From CAYGOC01 sp964351495 (GTDB taxonomy: Bacteria > Chlamydiota > Chlamydiia > Chlamydiales > SM23-39): a stretch of 64,000 nt of DNA. Of this stretch, positions 18,034 through 28,600 are shown in pieces. The notes beneath the pieces were generated by a model. It saw only the letters and a list, made by a program, of their open reading frames with translations, was not told the origin of the DNA and did no database searches. Both the position numbers and the translations under genes were made by a program. Where the stretch lies: contig CAYGOC010000010.1 of NCBI GenBank assembly GCA_964351495.1, positions 1 through 64,000 of the forward strand, in the 5' to 3' direction. Position 1 is the stretch's first letter, and each line of letters begins with the position of its first letter.

Positions 18034-20545
18034 ATGACTGGAAGCATATCAGGAAATTCCCCCTGGAAGGAAAGGGCTTTATTAGAACAAGAGTTAATAA
18101 AAGGGGGTTATGAGCGAATAAAGGCTTCAAAAAGCAAAAACGCAAAAGACTTTCAAAGTGTCACATATACGATAGAAACAGTTGAAGAGAACGGTAACAT
18201 GGTTCATGTCGTTAGAATGGAACCTCCAGGAATAGAAAAGGTTATGGGTACCATGCGTGCATTTTTAAATAATGCTTTTTTTGGGGAGGGGATCCATATT
18301 GTTGACAAACCGAAAAAGTTTTGTTGTGGGATAGAAAATTGTCCTTTGAAAAGAATAATCACCATAAATTCAGAACCGAATAAAAGAATTTTCCGTATTT
18401 TTTTTTCTCAACAAGAGGGGCTACATAATTCACAATCTTTTATTAGCCCTCGCTCCGGTCGTCCTATAAAGAGGAGAGTTACTCCATCCAGTAGTCCTAG
18501 CTCTTCTAGTAGTTCTAGTTCATCCAGTAGTTCTANNNNNNNNNNNNNNNNNNNNNNNNNNNNNNNNNNNNNNNNNNNNNNNNNNNNNNNNNNNNNNNNN
18601 NNNNNNNNNNNNNNNNNNNNNNNNNNNNNNNNNNNCATCCAGTAGTCCTAGCTCTTCTAGTAGTTCTAGTTCATCCAGTAGTTCTAAAGAGTCAGTCTTT
18701 TTCAGGTCTTTTCCTGACCCAAGGTTTAGGGAATTTTTTGCTTCTTTACAGATGGTGCTGCGTACGGAACCTTTTGAAGAGGAGGTGTCTTTCGATTTAG
18801 GTAACCAGGCTTTAAATCATGAATATCTAATTTCCCCTTTTACCGAAATAAGGAGAGAATCAAAGCAGGAAAGTTCTTTTTCTCCTATAAAAAGGGGACT
18901 GTCTGTTGAAAGTAGACCCCATCCAAATGGGGATGATTTTTTTATTGTATTTTTGCAAGCTTTTCGGAATTTATTTGGGGAAAGATTTCCTTGCCCTATT
19001 TTCTGTATAAAAGAAGGCCCTAGCCGTTTTTTTACATTTTCTATCCCACCTGCAGTAAACAGACAAATGCCCGAATTTTTCTTCTTCCTTCAGGGATGCT
19101 TTCCTTGGAATATACAATATATACAAAGATCTCCAGAAACCATTTTTTTGGAGGAGGTTACTCCTGTTCTTACTAAAAGTTTTCCTCCCCAAATGAAAAA
19201 TATAAATAGAGTCTTTCAAGGAGTGCTTACTTGCTTCTCTGTTCAATTTTCTTCGGGAACAAGGAGATATTTTTTTTCTAAAGGAGGAGGAGAGAACTTT
19301 TCTTTCGAAGAAAAAGAACAAATAAAACATTATTTTCAAGAAGAGGGGATAGAGAAAATAGGAAGCTCAGGATTTGTTGTTGAGTCTACTGAATCTTCTT
19401 TAACTTTAAAAAGATTTCCCGAGTTTTTACGCCCAGCAGCAATAGCTCCCCCTGATTTTCTGTCTGATAAACAAGAGCCTATCGATTTGATTCCCTACTC
19501 TCAAATTATAAAAGCGGCTCTTGTGAGTTATCAAAGTCTTATAAAAATAGAAGAAGTTGCTTTAAGAAAGCCTTTAAAGAGAGAAAATACCGTTTTGTGT
19601 ATTTATAAGATGACAAGTATAAGCGATGAAAGGACCTTTCCTCTCCTAGTTTGTGGTATAAGAGAAGAGATAACGGCAAACTGTGAGTTACATGGATGCC
19701 CCTATGCATCTCAAGTACAGATTATTTCTTCTTCTGAAGCTATTGTAACTTTAGCAGAGCTTAAACAAGTTTCTTTTTCTGAAATTTCAGAGGAAATATT
19801 TCACAGACTGGGGGGCAAAGAGGCCATACGAAGAGTAACACCTCCAGATAAGTACTTTCAATATAGTATAGCGCAGTTTTCTTTTGGTACTTTACTAGTT
19901 GTAAAAGTACTGAGAGGAGAAACTTTCTCGCCTCAAGAAATGCCTCCAAACTTTCGAATAAACTCAGAAAAAACCATTCTTAATATTTACGGAAATGACC
20001 ACCCCGAAGAGTCTTTTTCTGTCCCTTTGAACCCTTTTTTGCTATATAGCATATCTCCTCAGAAAATATTTATTCCTAATTCTTCAGGAGAACAGATAGG
20101 GGAGGCTCTGATAGAGAAGTTTTATCGATTTTGGCATATACATGTTAAAGAAACCTTTCCAGAGGCAGAAATGGCTATTGCTTTAGGAGAAAACACAGAA
20201 AATACCCAAGAATACGTTTTTCATATGAACGGTTTTATTGTAGAGCGGTTTTCTTCGCTCGTGTTTCTTTTTCAAAAGATGCTTCTACAAGAAGAAAAGG
20301 AAGACTGCAGTATAAGGATTTTTGAGATAGATGATTATTCCTTCATAGTAAAAGTAGGATCTTCCAACCAAGAATTGTTAAAACAAGACAAAGAATACTG
20401 TAACCCATTGTCACTTCAGGAGGTGGAAAGATATTTACAGGAGATAGAAAGAGCGCAGCTTCGGCTAGTGTCAGATAACTCTATTCCGCAAGAGATCTTC
20501 ATTTCTCGTGCTTTCAGGGATAATTGGCTTCAAATGGGAGGATAA
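18034..20545 (+). CDS. large Ser-linker protein, paralogue A (interrupted by assembly gap)
   Basis: The frame starting at ATG 18034 (167 codons up to the gap) and the frame leaving the gap at 18638 are one gene. The post-gap poly-Ser codons read without a stop into the frame ending at 20545, giving 635 further residues. The 100-base N run is not a multiple of three, which creates a false stop at 18643. Before the gap there is a beta-alpha-beta module with CC/C cysteines (residues 97, 98, 103), then a Ser/Pro linker. After it there are two more copies of a related module and a C-terminal domain (about 19970-20160) that matches paralogue B (ILNIY, PLNP, RFW/CFW). There are no membrane segments or signal peptide. 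Function is unknown; a secreted effector is possible. Confidence 0.8.
18485..18686 (+). repeat. serine-codon tandem repeat flanking the gap
   Basis: The 51 bases 18485-18535 before the gap and the 51 bases 18636-18686 after it are identical. Within each, a CATCCAGTAG start recurs after 36 bases, so the underlying unit is 36 bases (12 codons, mostly Ser with one Pro). Changes in copy number would keep the reading frame. Identical contig ends of this kind also arise when an assembler stops at a collapsed repeat, so the true copy number is unknown. Confidence 0.8.
18536..18635. other. assembly gap (100 N)
   Basis: Exactly 100 unknown bases inside a serine-codon repeat. The round length and identical flanks indicate a scaffolding placeholder rather than a measured distance. 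For the gene at 18034-20545 to stay open, the true distance must be a multiple of three. An overlap of the two 51-base flanks also keeps the frame. Confidence 0.97.
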
Positions 20546-20565
20546 TTTAACCCGAAAATCTTTCA

Positions 20566-22599
20566 CTATGCATCAAAGTGTATAAGAGCTTTTCCCCAGA
20601 TGGTATCTAAATGTCTAAGAAGAAAGTCTTCCTGACCAAGAGTAAATCGAGAGTTAAAAGGCATCCTGTTTTGAGAGAGCTCCTGTATTTTTTCGGGAAG
20701 GATAAAAAATTGAGGGTTAGCAGATTCTTTTCTTTCCTCAATCGTTATCTCTATCGTATAGGGATTTAGTGTTTTTAAGGAGGTTGTTAGGTTGCAAAAC
20801 AAGCCTTTTTCCCGGTTGGGAAGAAGGCAGATGTTGTGCAAAAGAAAAGGAAGAATGCATTCTTGTTTGGCAACAGAAAAACTCAAATGGAGGGTATAGG
20901 TTTGCTTTTTTGGGGAGGTTTTTTTTGGGCAAACGGCAATCTCTCCAAACGTGAGGTTTTGGTATTCTTGATTCCAAAAACAAAGAAGGCTTTCTATAAA
21001 AGAGGCTCCCAATAAAGCATGATGCTTTTCTTTAGAAAAAAGGCTTTCCCGATTTAGACCCTGTACCTTTTCCGGGTTTAAGGGTTTTACGCAAGTAGCT
21101 TCAGGAATAGTTTCTCTATATATATTTAAGATAACTTTGTTTGCTGTATGAATAGGAGGGTCTTTTCTCTCATCTACACTTAAAAAACGTTTTTCTATTG
21201 TTAAAGAGCTTTCATTGTAGGAAAAAGGGGCTCTCCAAAAAGTCTTTTCTCCCTCTTCCTTATGAAAAGAACTAAATTCTACTAAAGCTGTGTTTGGGTT
21301 TAAAAGATCGAATAAGACTGCAATTCCCATTGGGGCAGCTCTCTCGTTAAGCTGTTGTTGCAAATCAAATAACTGAATAGGAGAAGGGGGGAGGTCTATA
21401 GTTATCAAAAAAACAGAAGATTCAGAGGAAGTCTTTTGAAAGACTTTCGATTTTTCGGGTAAAGATACAAAAAGAATGTCTTCAAAGGAGTTTTTAGGAG
21501 GGTTTAATATACACTCTTTCCAGTCAAAAGGAGGTATGGGTTTTTTTACCAAGGGTCTATTTAACAAAGAGGGCCCCATATGAATGATCAGTTTTTTCTC
21601 TTCTTCTATAACCTGTGTTTCGCAGTTTGTAAGTCTTTCTATTGTAGGGCAGTTCCCCAGATACTCCAATACATACCGAATATCTCCTCCCGAAAACCGA
21701 AAAACAGAACAAGAAAGCTCCGGGTATGACTGTATTAAGTTTTGTACTTGGGGGTCTGCCTTTTCCGGATTATATCTTTCACAAGATGCAATCTCTACAT
21801 ACATTTCTTGTGTACTTACTTGTCTTGCGTATATATGGGGAGCTTGAAAGTACATTGATAAATAATAAGGGATATGAGGGCATACTTGGCTTAGCGCATA
21901 GCACATACGAAGAGCGTATCTTGGGGTTTTTTCTGTGGAACCTGTTTCCGGGAATACCAGGTTTTTTTGTAGATCGAAGGTATCATACTCTTGGAGGATA
22001 ATCCTTTTCCATTCCTGTAGCATAGAAGTCCAATCACGTCTAATTTCTTCTAAGGGATAGGGCAGGGCAGTTAAAACAGGTTCTTGGTTTACATCAAGGG
22101 ATTTTATAGGAAAATCAAAAAGAGCACACCAAGAGATAATCGCATCCGGACTCATAAAGGGTTGTTCCGGAGCTGATTTTTTAATTTCACAAATTTCTTG
22201 GGAAGAAGAGCTAGAAGAGCTTTGAGAGAAAGTTCTTTTTGAGTTCCTAGGTAAAGGAGGATCGTAAATGGAGGTAAAGCGAATAGTAATGGTGTCTTTT
22301 TCTTCAGATACTGTAGAGGTTACAAGAGCAACTCTTTTACGGACCTGACAATTATCATGGCAGCAAGTTTTTAAGTCTGGGACGAAGTGACTTTTCTGTA
22401 ACAAAGTTCGAGTCAGGTTTTTAATTTTATCAACAAAACTGCGTTGATTATGAGTTGAAGGGGAGATGCTGATTTTATATGTTGTAGGATTTTTTTCTTC
22501 TAGCGAGAAAGTGTATCCATTTGCGCTTTTATTTCGATTATATAAATATCCATGAATGCTGCGGCAAATTTCTGCTGGGGAAACGCTTTCTAGGGTCAT
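20566..22599 (-). CDS. large Ser-linker protein, paralogue B
   Basis: This 677-residue protein has no recognised family. The N-terminal module (about residues 41-108: a beta strand, a long helix, CC at 79-80 and C at 84, RKRV, then two strands) aligns by eye with the start of paralogue A. It is followed by a run of seven serines (about 127-133). A C-terminal domain shares ILNIY, PE, PLNP and an aromatic FW motif with paralogue A, and a last Cys-bearing module lies near 20700-20900. There is no signal peptide or membrane segment. It converges tail to tail with paralogue A (20-base gap) and lies 71 bases after paralogue C on the same strand. A role as a type III effector or structural protein is a guess only. 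Confidence 0.8.
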   Translation of the reverse strand: MTLESVSPAEICRSIHGYLYNRNKSANGYTFSLEEKNPTTYKISISPSTHNQRSFVDKIKNLTRTLLQKSHFVPDLKTCCHDNCQVRKRVALVTSTVSEEKDTITIRFTSIYDPPLPRNSKRTFSQSSSSSSSQEICEIKKSAPEQPFMSPDAIISWCALFDFPIKSLDVNQEPVLTALPYPLEEIRRDWTSMLQEWKRIILQEYDTFDLQKNLVFPETGSTEKTPRYALRMCYALSQVCPHIPYYLSMYFQAPHIYARQVSTQEMYVEIASCERYNPEKADPQVQNLIQSYPELSCSVFRFSGGDIRYVLEYLGNCPTIERLTNCETQVIEEEKKLIIHMGPSLLNRPLVKKPIPPFDWKECILNPPKNSFEDILFVSLPEKSKVFQKTSSESSVFLITIDLPPSPIQLFDLQQQLNERAAPMGIAVLFDLLNPNTALVEFSSFHKEEGEKTFWRAPFSYNESSLTIEKRFLSVDERKDPPIHTANKVILNIYRETIPEATCVKPLNPEKVQGLNRESLFSKEKHHALLGASFIESLLCFWNQEYQNLTFGEIAVCPKKTSPKKQTYTLHLSFSVAKQECILPFLLHNICLLPNREKGLFCNLTTSLKTLNPYTIEITIEERKESANPQFFILPEKIQELSQNRMPFNSRFTLGQEDFLLRHLDTIWGKALIHFDA

Positions 22600-22670
22600 A
22601 ACTTCGCTACTTTAAAAGGGCTGTACCGAGAGGAAATAAAATAATAAACTCTCCCGTATAAAGATAGTTT

Positions 22671-25379
22671 TTATAGGTTTTCGTGAGTAGAATCATCGCT
22701 TTTAGGTCTTTTTAGATCAGGCCCAGGTTGGAGGCTGTTTGTTAGGAAACTTTCAACAGCGAAGCCGTCATTAAGTTCTTCTCCAAGTAAGCTGTAATTA
22801 GGGTCTTCTTCAGTTGTTGTCCCAAGGAAATCAAAGTCTGATGGTGGCTTTTTGTAATTTTCAAAATCTTCTGGATTAAAGCCATAGAGGTCTTCTTCAA
22901 CAGTATACTCTCCGCTAGGAATAATCTCCGGAATTCTTGGATCCGGGCATATAATAAATTCTTTCTCGTCTTCTTCTATTGGAGTTCTAGGATCGGTTAT
23001 AGGAGAAACAAGGGGAACAGGAGAAGAGGGTATCATATTAGCATAAGAAGAAGGTGTTTGTTTTATAGCTCTTCTAGGAAGGGGGTGGGGAATAGAAAAT
23101 CCGTCTAGATCTATATCCGGATCATCCGGAATCTCAAAAGGGAGTCTTGTTGTTGTCGACGGGCTTGATTTTTGGGAGGGCTTATAGAGAATAACCTCTA
23201 TTTCAATTCCACTTGAGCTATTTAAAAGGGGTGCTACAAAAGCGGTTTTATGGGCAAAAACCATACCGGCTCTAGGAGGGGTTGTAGTTATGGTATACCC
23301 ATGGGTTGTTTCTAAAACTGTCTGCGTAGCTGAACGGAGTTCGGATACATTCGTATTTATTTCATTTGAAACAATGGTAAAGCTGGATGACTCTGTATTA
23401 GAGGGCTCTATTACAAAAAGAGAGTTGTTTCCCAGCATATTTTTGAGCTCTTGTACTGTTTCTTTCATAATATCTAATTCTTTCTTATCTTGGAATCTAC
23501 GCGGAGTAGAGGCTGAAGAGCTAGAAGAAGGAGTCTTAAAATAGATACTTATTTCAAGAATATTGTTTTTTTTCGGGTGGACTTTAGAAACTAGGGAGCA
23601 GTTGTTTTTGTCGGTATTAGAAGAATCATAGCCATTTTCTTGTAGTACAGATCTCACTTGCCGTTCTATATCTTGTTGGTTATATACGGGATGAACAGTG
23701 ATAGAGACCATTGAACTAAACTTTTTTTTCTCCGCTACCGTAACTGGAAATGGGCTAAACAAGGCTTGTAGATTGGGATACTTCTGAGTTATTGTAGTTC
23801 GTATTTTTCCCATAAGAGAATTTATCTGAATATCACGAGGCTGGAAAGGTCCCAGAAAAGAGATAAGGAATGAGGTGTTTTGTCTTTTATTTATAGAAAT
23901 TACTTCATTGTAACGAGTTCTATCGTAAGATTTAAGGGGGAGAGCTGTTATAAGCCCAAGTTGTGCAAGGCCATCTTTTAGGATTCTTAAAAAAGAGGCT
24001 TTCGGTCTTTCATTGAGGGTACAATTACACTGAATTAGAAAGCTAGGATTAGGCTCTTTTTTTTCTTCTGTAAGTGTAAACTGTATGTTTTCCGAATTTT
24101 TTATACACCCCAAAACATAGGTAATAACCAAAGCTTTTTCATTTGTTGATAAATCAGGGGAGATGGAGGGGCTCTGGTGGCTGAGAGCATATTTTTGATG
24201 GTCAAAAGTAAATTCAACAAAAGAGCTGCTGGGGGGACTATAAGAGCTGCTCGGGGAGCTATAAGAAGAGCTATGTGAGGGCCAAAAGTGTGTAGAAGAG
24301 CTGCTGGAGGAACTAGAAGAGGAGCTAGTTGTCATGTTAGGTATATAGGGAAGGGTGCTAGGAGAAGTGAGAGGAGTATTTTCTGTTGGTTCTGTTGCTA
24401 ATACAAAACGGGAGTCTGGAATTTTGGGAATAGATGTGTGTTGAAAACGAAGAGGTGAGTTTTCTTGTGAGGGACTATAATGCCTAATAATACTGAAATG
24501 AGCTGGAAATCTTCTGTTCATTGCTTGTCTGGAAGCTGATTCTCTCAAAGAAAGATTGCAAACAACCACGCGATTTGAAGATGGATTCTGTGTTTTTCTT
24601 TCGGGTGTTTCAAATGTACAGGTTGTTTTTGGGGTTCCTCGGTGGTAAAAACAAAATTTAGGATCGCTCTTATTTTGCACGAATAATTTTTTGAGCTCAT
24701 GCACTTCAGATTTACAGGTTGTCAGGATAGGAGCAAGACTCTCAAAGTTGTATTTATTGAGAACGTTTGAGGTTTTTAGACGAAGATGAATCTCGGGGCA
24801 AGTACGGTATGTACCTCGTTTGGAATAAAATTCAGCAAAGGATAGCGCTGCACACTTAAAAACTTTTTCCGCAGTTTCTTCAAATCTCATTGGATCAGTA
24901 GGGCTAGAAAAGGAGCAAAGGGGCGTGTTAATGATATCATCTTTTAGCGGTATTTCTGGATTAGCTTTGGAAAAAATGATGGTTATTCTAATATTAGAGT
25001 AGGTTTCTTTTTCCAAGACACTTCCGGTTACAATAGTTCTGTTGCCTAATAAATCACAACCCATATTAGAAAGATGGTTCTTGCGTATATCATTTATAGA
25101 GCTAATCGTGCTTTTCACTAGATAATCTACCAGAGAAATTGTTAGTTGAAGTCGCCATTTGTCTTTATCCAATTCATTAACTGCAATAAAGCTCTTTTCA
25201 ACTGTAACGCGGATATCTTGGGTTTTAAAAAGATAGGAGCTCCCAGTTTCTAAAGTGGAGCCTTCCCTTTGATCTGAAAATATCAGAGGATTAAAAGAGC
25301 TATCAGAAGGAGCTCCAGAAAAAGCTTCGCTTATAGCGCTGCTTGCAACTTGAAGAGGGGTCATAGGAAGAGGGGTCAT
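22671..25379 (-). CDS. large Ser-linker protein, paralogue C
   Basis: An ATG at 25379-25377 gives 902 residues and is preceded by AAGGGA at a good distance. A longer TTG-started form to 25427 has no such site and is less likely. The protein contains at least three copies of the beta-alpha-Cys-beta module also seen in A and B (about 25160-24970, 24035-23860 and 23715-23545). Low-complexity linkers separate them: a long Ser/Thr/Pro/Tyr linker (about 24335-24220), a shorter Ser run (about 23530-23510), and an acidic, Pro-rich C-terminal tail. No enzyme motif, signal or membrane helix is visible. It is probably transcribed ahead of paralogue B. Confidence 0.8.
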   Translation of the reverse strand: MTPLPMTPLQVASSAISEAFSGAPSDSSFNPLIFSDQREGSTLETGSSYLFKTQDIRVTVEKSFIAVNELDKDKWRLQLTISLVDYLVKSTISSINDIRKNHLSNMGCDLLGNRTIVTGSVLEKETYSNIRITIIFSKANPEIPLKDDIINTPLCSFSSPTDPMRFEETAEKVFKCAALSFAEFYSKRGTYRTCPEIHLRLKTSNVLNKYNFESLAPILTTCKSEVHELKKLFVQNKSDPKFCFYHRGTPKTTCTFETPERKTQNPSSNRVVVCNLSLRESASRQAMNRRFPAHFSIIRHYSPSQENSPLRFQHTSIPKIPDSRFVLATEPTENTPLTSPSTLPYIPNMTTSSSSSSSSSSSTHFWPSHSSSYSSPSSSYSPPSSSFVEFTFDHQKYALSHQSPSISPDLSTNEKALVITYVLGCIKNSENIQFTLTEEKKEPNPSFLIQCNCTLNERPKASFLRILKDGLAQLGLITALPLKSYDRTRYNEVISINKRQNTSFLISFLGPFQPRDIQINSLMGKIRTTITQKYPNLQALFSPFPVTVAEKKKFSSMVSITVHPVYNQQDIERQVRSVLQENGYDSSNTDKNNCSLVSKVHPKKNNILEISIYFKTPSSSSSASTPRRFQDKKELDIMKETVQELKNMLGNNSLFVIEPSNTESSSFTIVSNEINTNVSELRSATQTVLETTHGYTITTTPPRAGMVFAHKTAFVAPLLNSSSGIEIEVILYKPSQKSSPSTTTRLPFEIPDDPDIDLDGFSIPHPLPRRAIKQTPSSYANMIPSSPVPLVSPITDPRTPIEEDEKEFIICPDPRIPEIIPSGEYTVEEDLYGFNPEDFENYKKPPSDFDFLGTTTEEDPNYSLLGEELNDGFAVESFLTNSLQPGPDLKRPKSDDSTHENL

Positions 25380-25662
25380 AGATTTTCCCTTAAAAAACAA
25401 AGGATAGGTTATGTAAAGGCTTTTCAAAAATCAAGATGAAACTGAGTCTTAAATAAGAAGGCCCTGCTTTTTATTTTGATGGAGCTTAAAATTTATTTCT
25501 TATGGCGCTTGAGGCGTGTTTTGTTAAAATTATTTTTTTAACTTTATCTATAAAGATTTTTTTCTATCTTTTAAAATTTAATTAAAACTCGATAAATAAA
25601 GTGTTATATTTACCTCTTTTTTGTTAAACTATCTTTCAATTAAATGAAAAAAGGTTTGTTTT
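25380..25662. promoter_or_regulatory. AT-rich divergent promoter region
   Basis: These 283 bases separate the divergent starts of paralogue C and the 1451-residue gene. The part nearest the right-hand gene is extremely AT-rich, with TTTAATTAAAA and several TATAAA/TTATAT-like hexamers, so promoters for both directions are likely. No single -35/-10 pair stands out, and no gene is visible here. Confidence 0.4.
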
Positions 25663-28600
25663 ATGAGCTTTTCTAGCTGTATAAAATCCACTGAGGATCA
25701 AAAGTTTCTTTTAAGAGAGGTTCCTTCTGTAGGGGTGGTAGATAGAGTATACGCTGCAGCGTATGCGATCTTTATAAAAGCAGAGTTTTTTATAAGAGAC
25801 GCGGGAAGGTTTTTACAAGAAAGAGCTCCTTTTTTACGTAGGGTCTCTACTAGACCTGCTAGCCCTATCCAGCTCAGTTTTTCAGGACTTTACTATCTTA
25901 CCCTCTTATATACGGGAACAAAAAACCTGGTTCAAAAAGCGAGAAATGAAGAAGAAAGCAGTTTGACAAAAGAGAAAAAACAAGAACTTGTAAAAGCTCT
26001 TGAAAATAGCATTTTGAAGTCTTGGCAAGAAGAGGCCTTTTTTACAAAACTGCAAGAAGCTAGTACAGATTTTGTAGATAATTTTATAGCTCGGCTGCAA
26101 GAGACAAAGTTAGCCTCACCAGATGACAAAGAAAAGCTTATTCAGTTTTTCTTACAAGATGCAAACTTTGATGATTATAGATCTTTTTTTGAGAGATGGG
26201 AGCAGCAGTTCTATTCTCAAGAATGGGAAAGAACCAAAGAAAACTACCAATCTGGGAAAAAGTTAAGTAAATTTTTAAATAAACATCTGGGAGATGCAAC
26301 AGCTCTTTATGTTTTAAAGGTAGCTAACTCTGTGCCTGAAAAACACCAAAAGGAATTCTTAGAAATAATTGTCCCTAAATTAAAAGGGAATGAAGAGTCC
26401 TTTTTTGCATCTGTAGTGAAATTTGCACAAAATAAAAAGGGTGACTCACAGGAATGTGGGGAATTTTTAAGTGCTATTTTAGAGGTATCTCATTTATTAA
26501 CCGGATGTATACAAAGCCAAAATACAAGTGAAAAAATAGCAGAAAAACTTCTCCTGCTTTTTTGTTCTCAACAAGAACAGCTAAACAAATTCTTGCAGTT
26601 TTTAAACGAAGGTTCTTTTACGGAACTTGCAAAAGAAAAAAGAGATGTTTCAGAGATTTTGGTTTACGTTTTCTTATGCTCTGAACTGAAGGATAAATTT
26701 CAGAAACACTATAGTTTTTTTGCAAAAAGAATTCTGGATGAAAATAAATCCCATTTTGCAATAGGTCCCGATTGCATCCAAACAGCAATTACAAAAGTAG
26801 AGGAGTTTAAAACAATTGCTACCCTTATAGAAGAAACTGACATCAAAAAGTTTTTAGAAGAGCCTAAAAATCCAGCTATAGATAGGAGTCTTTCTATAGA
26901 AGATCTGCGAACTGTATGTGAGTATGTAAATAGTACTGGTGGAAACAATGCTGAAAAAAAAGAACTTTTTACAAAGCTTCTTAGGGTAGTGCAAAAGATA
27001 AGAGGATTTCCTGTTTCAGAGCTCCTATATTTAGTAGAAACTCTACAAGATAATGGGCTAAATGATTCTGAATTAATGTCTTTTATACAAGATGTTTGTG
27101 GGCCTCTTTCATTTTTTTCTGAAGCTAGTCTTTTCTTAAAAAGGCATAAGGAAGAAGAAGATCATCTTATCCCTTACTTAGTAAGCCTAATAAGAGAATA
27201 TCAAACAGTACAATCTCCTTTGGTACAGATGCGGTTTTTTAGTCTGAAGCTAGGAAACTGTAGTCGGTTTTTAAAAAGCTTTGAAAAAGTTTTTTCTAGA
27301 TTGTATGCAGATGAAACAACAGAGAATTTTAAAGGGTTTCTTATAAAAGAGCTTCAAAAAGACTCTCAAGCTGTTTTGGCTGCTTTAGATAAGCTAAAGG
27401 CCTTAAAAGATATGTGGATAGATCTTTCTAATTTTATCTCTTTAGTGAAAAACAACCTGCAAGGTTTTTCTACACTAAAAATAACAGAATATTTAGGAAG
27501 GTTTTGGGAAAATAGGCCCTTTCAAAAAGAGGAAGACTATTGGGAAATTATCACATCTTTAGCCGGCTTGTACCCAGATAAAGAAGGTAGCTACCAAGAA
27601 TGGTCTTTTTATCAATCTCTGGAATCGGTATTAGAGCAGAATGAAAAAGGGCCGCTTACAAAAGATCAGATTGTATCCTTAATAGGTTCCACGAAATTAG
27701 TATTAGAAAAAGCAGCAGAAAAAGGGTCCAAGGATACGAAAGATTGGATCTATTTTTATACAAAAGTGAGAGAGTCTCTTGGGAAGGAAGATGCAGGAGA
27801 AAAAATATTTTCCAATTTTTGCTCTCTTATAGAAAAGATGCCTTTAAAGCTAGCTTCTGCTTTTTTTGATCTAGCAGGAGAAAAAGCTTTTGTACCTGGG
27901 AATTCTATTGGGAAGTACTGGATCCAAAAAGGGTTTTCTTTATGGAGGGATAAGCTTGAAAATAAGAAAGATTTTCAGTTTTTTTTAGAAAAGGTCGATT
28001 CCCTTCCTGAGTTTTCTACTCCTTTCTTATCAGAGTATGTACAAAAAGAGCTGTATAAACTTACAGAGCGTTATGTAGAAGAGACGAAAAAAGAGGAAGA
28101 AAAGAAGATTTTAGAAGAGCTTCAACAAAAAATAGAAAAGTGGAATTTTTTAGAAGGAGTTCTTACAAAAAGTAACGGCTATAAACAGTTTGTCTCTGCT
28201 ACAGAAATTGTATCAGATTTTCAACGAACAAAAAACCCTGAAGCAATAAACAAAGAACTTTACTTTTTCTTTTTTTCTCAGTTTACAAGGTTTAAATATT
28301 CTTCTGATATAGAGACTGTTTTTAAGGTGTACCAAGAAAATTTACAAACTTTATGTGAGCTAGGAAACAATCTAGCAGGGAATCAAGAAGAAGATCTTTT
28401 CTCTTTTATCTTATCGTGCGTTACCTTACAAAAAGCCTCTTCTGAAAAAGAAAATACAAAAATAGCTGCAAAGTTAAGAAATTTTTTATGGGCATGCTCA
28501 GAAATTACTAAAAATAAGGGAAGCCTAATAAAAGGAGATCTTTCGTTACTTAAAATGGTTCTTTTTGGGTTAAAAGAGCATCTCGACTCGATGGAAAAGC

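Noticed and set aside
18408..18645. Separate short genes ending or starting in the N run, on either strand
   Set aside because: Their ends are artefacts of translating N and of the arbitrary gap length; the plus-strand part belongs to the gene at 18034-20545.
18485..18686. Tandem repeat as a CRISPR array
   Set aside because: Units are serine codons in frame with a long protein, there are no unique spacers, and no cas gene is near.
25379..25427. TTG start at 25427 for paralogue C
   Set aside because: The ATG at 25379 has a well-spaced AAGGGA, while the upstream TTG has no ribosome binding site.
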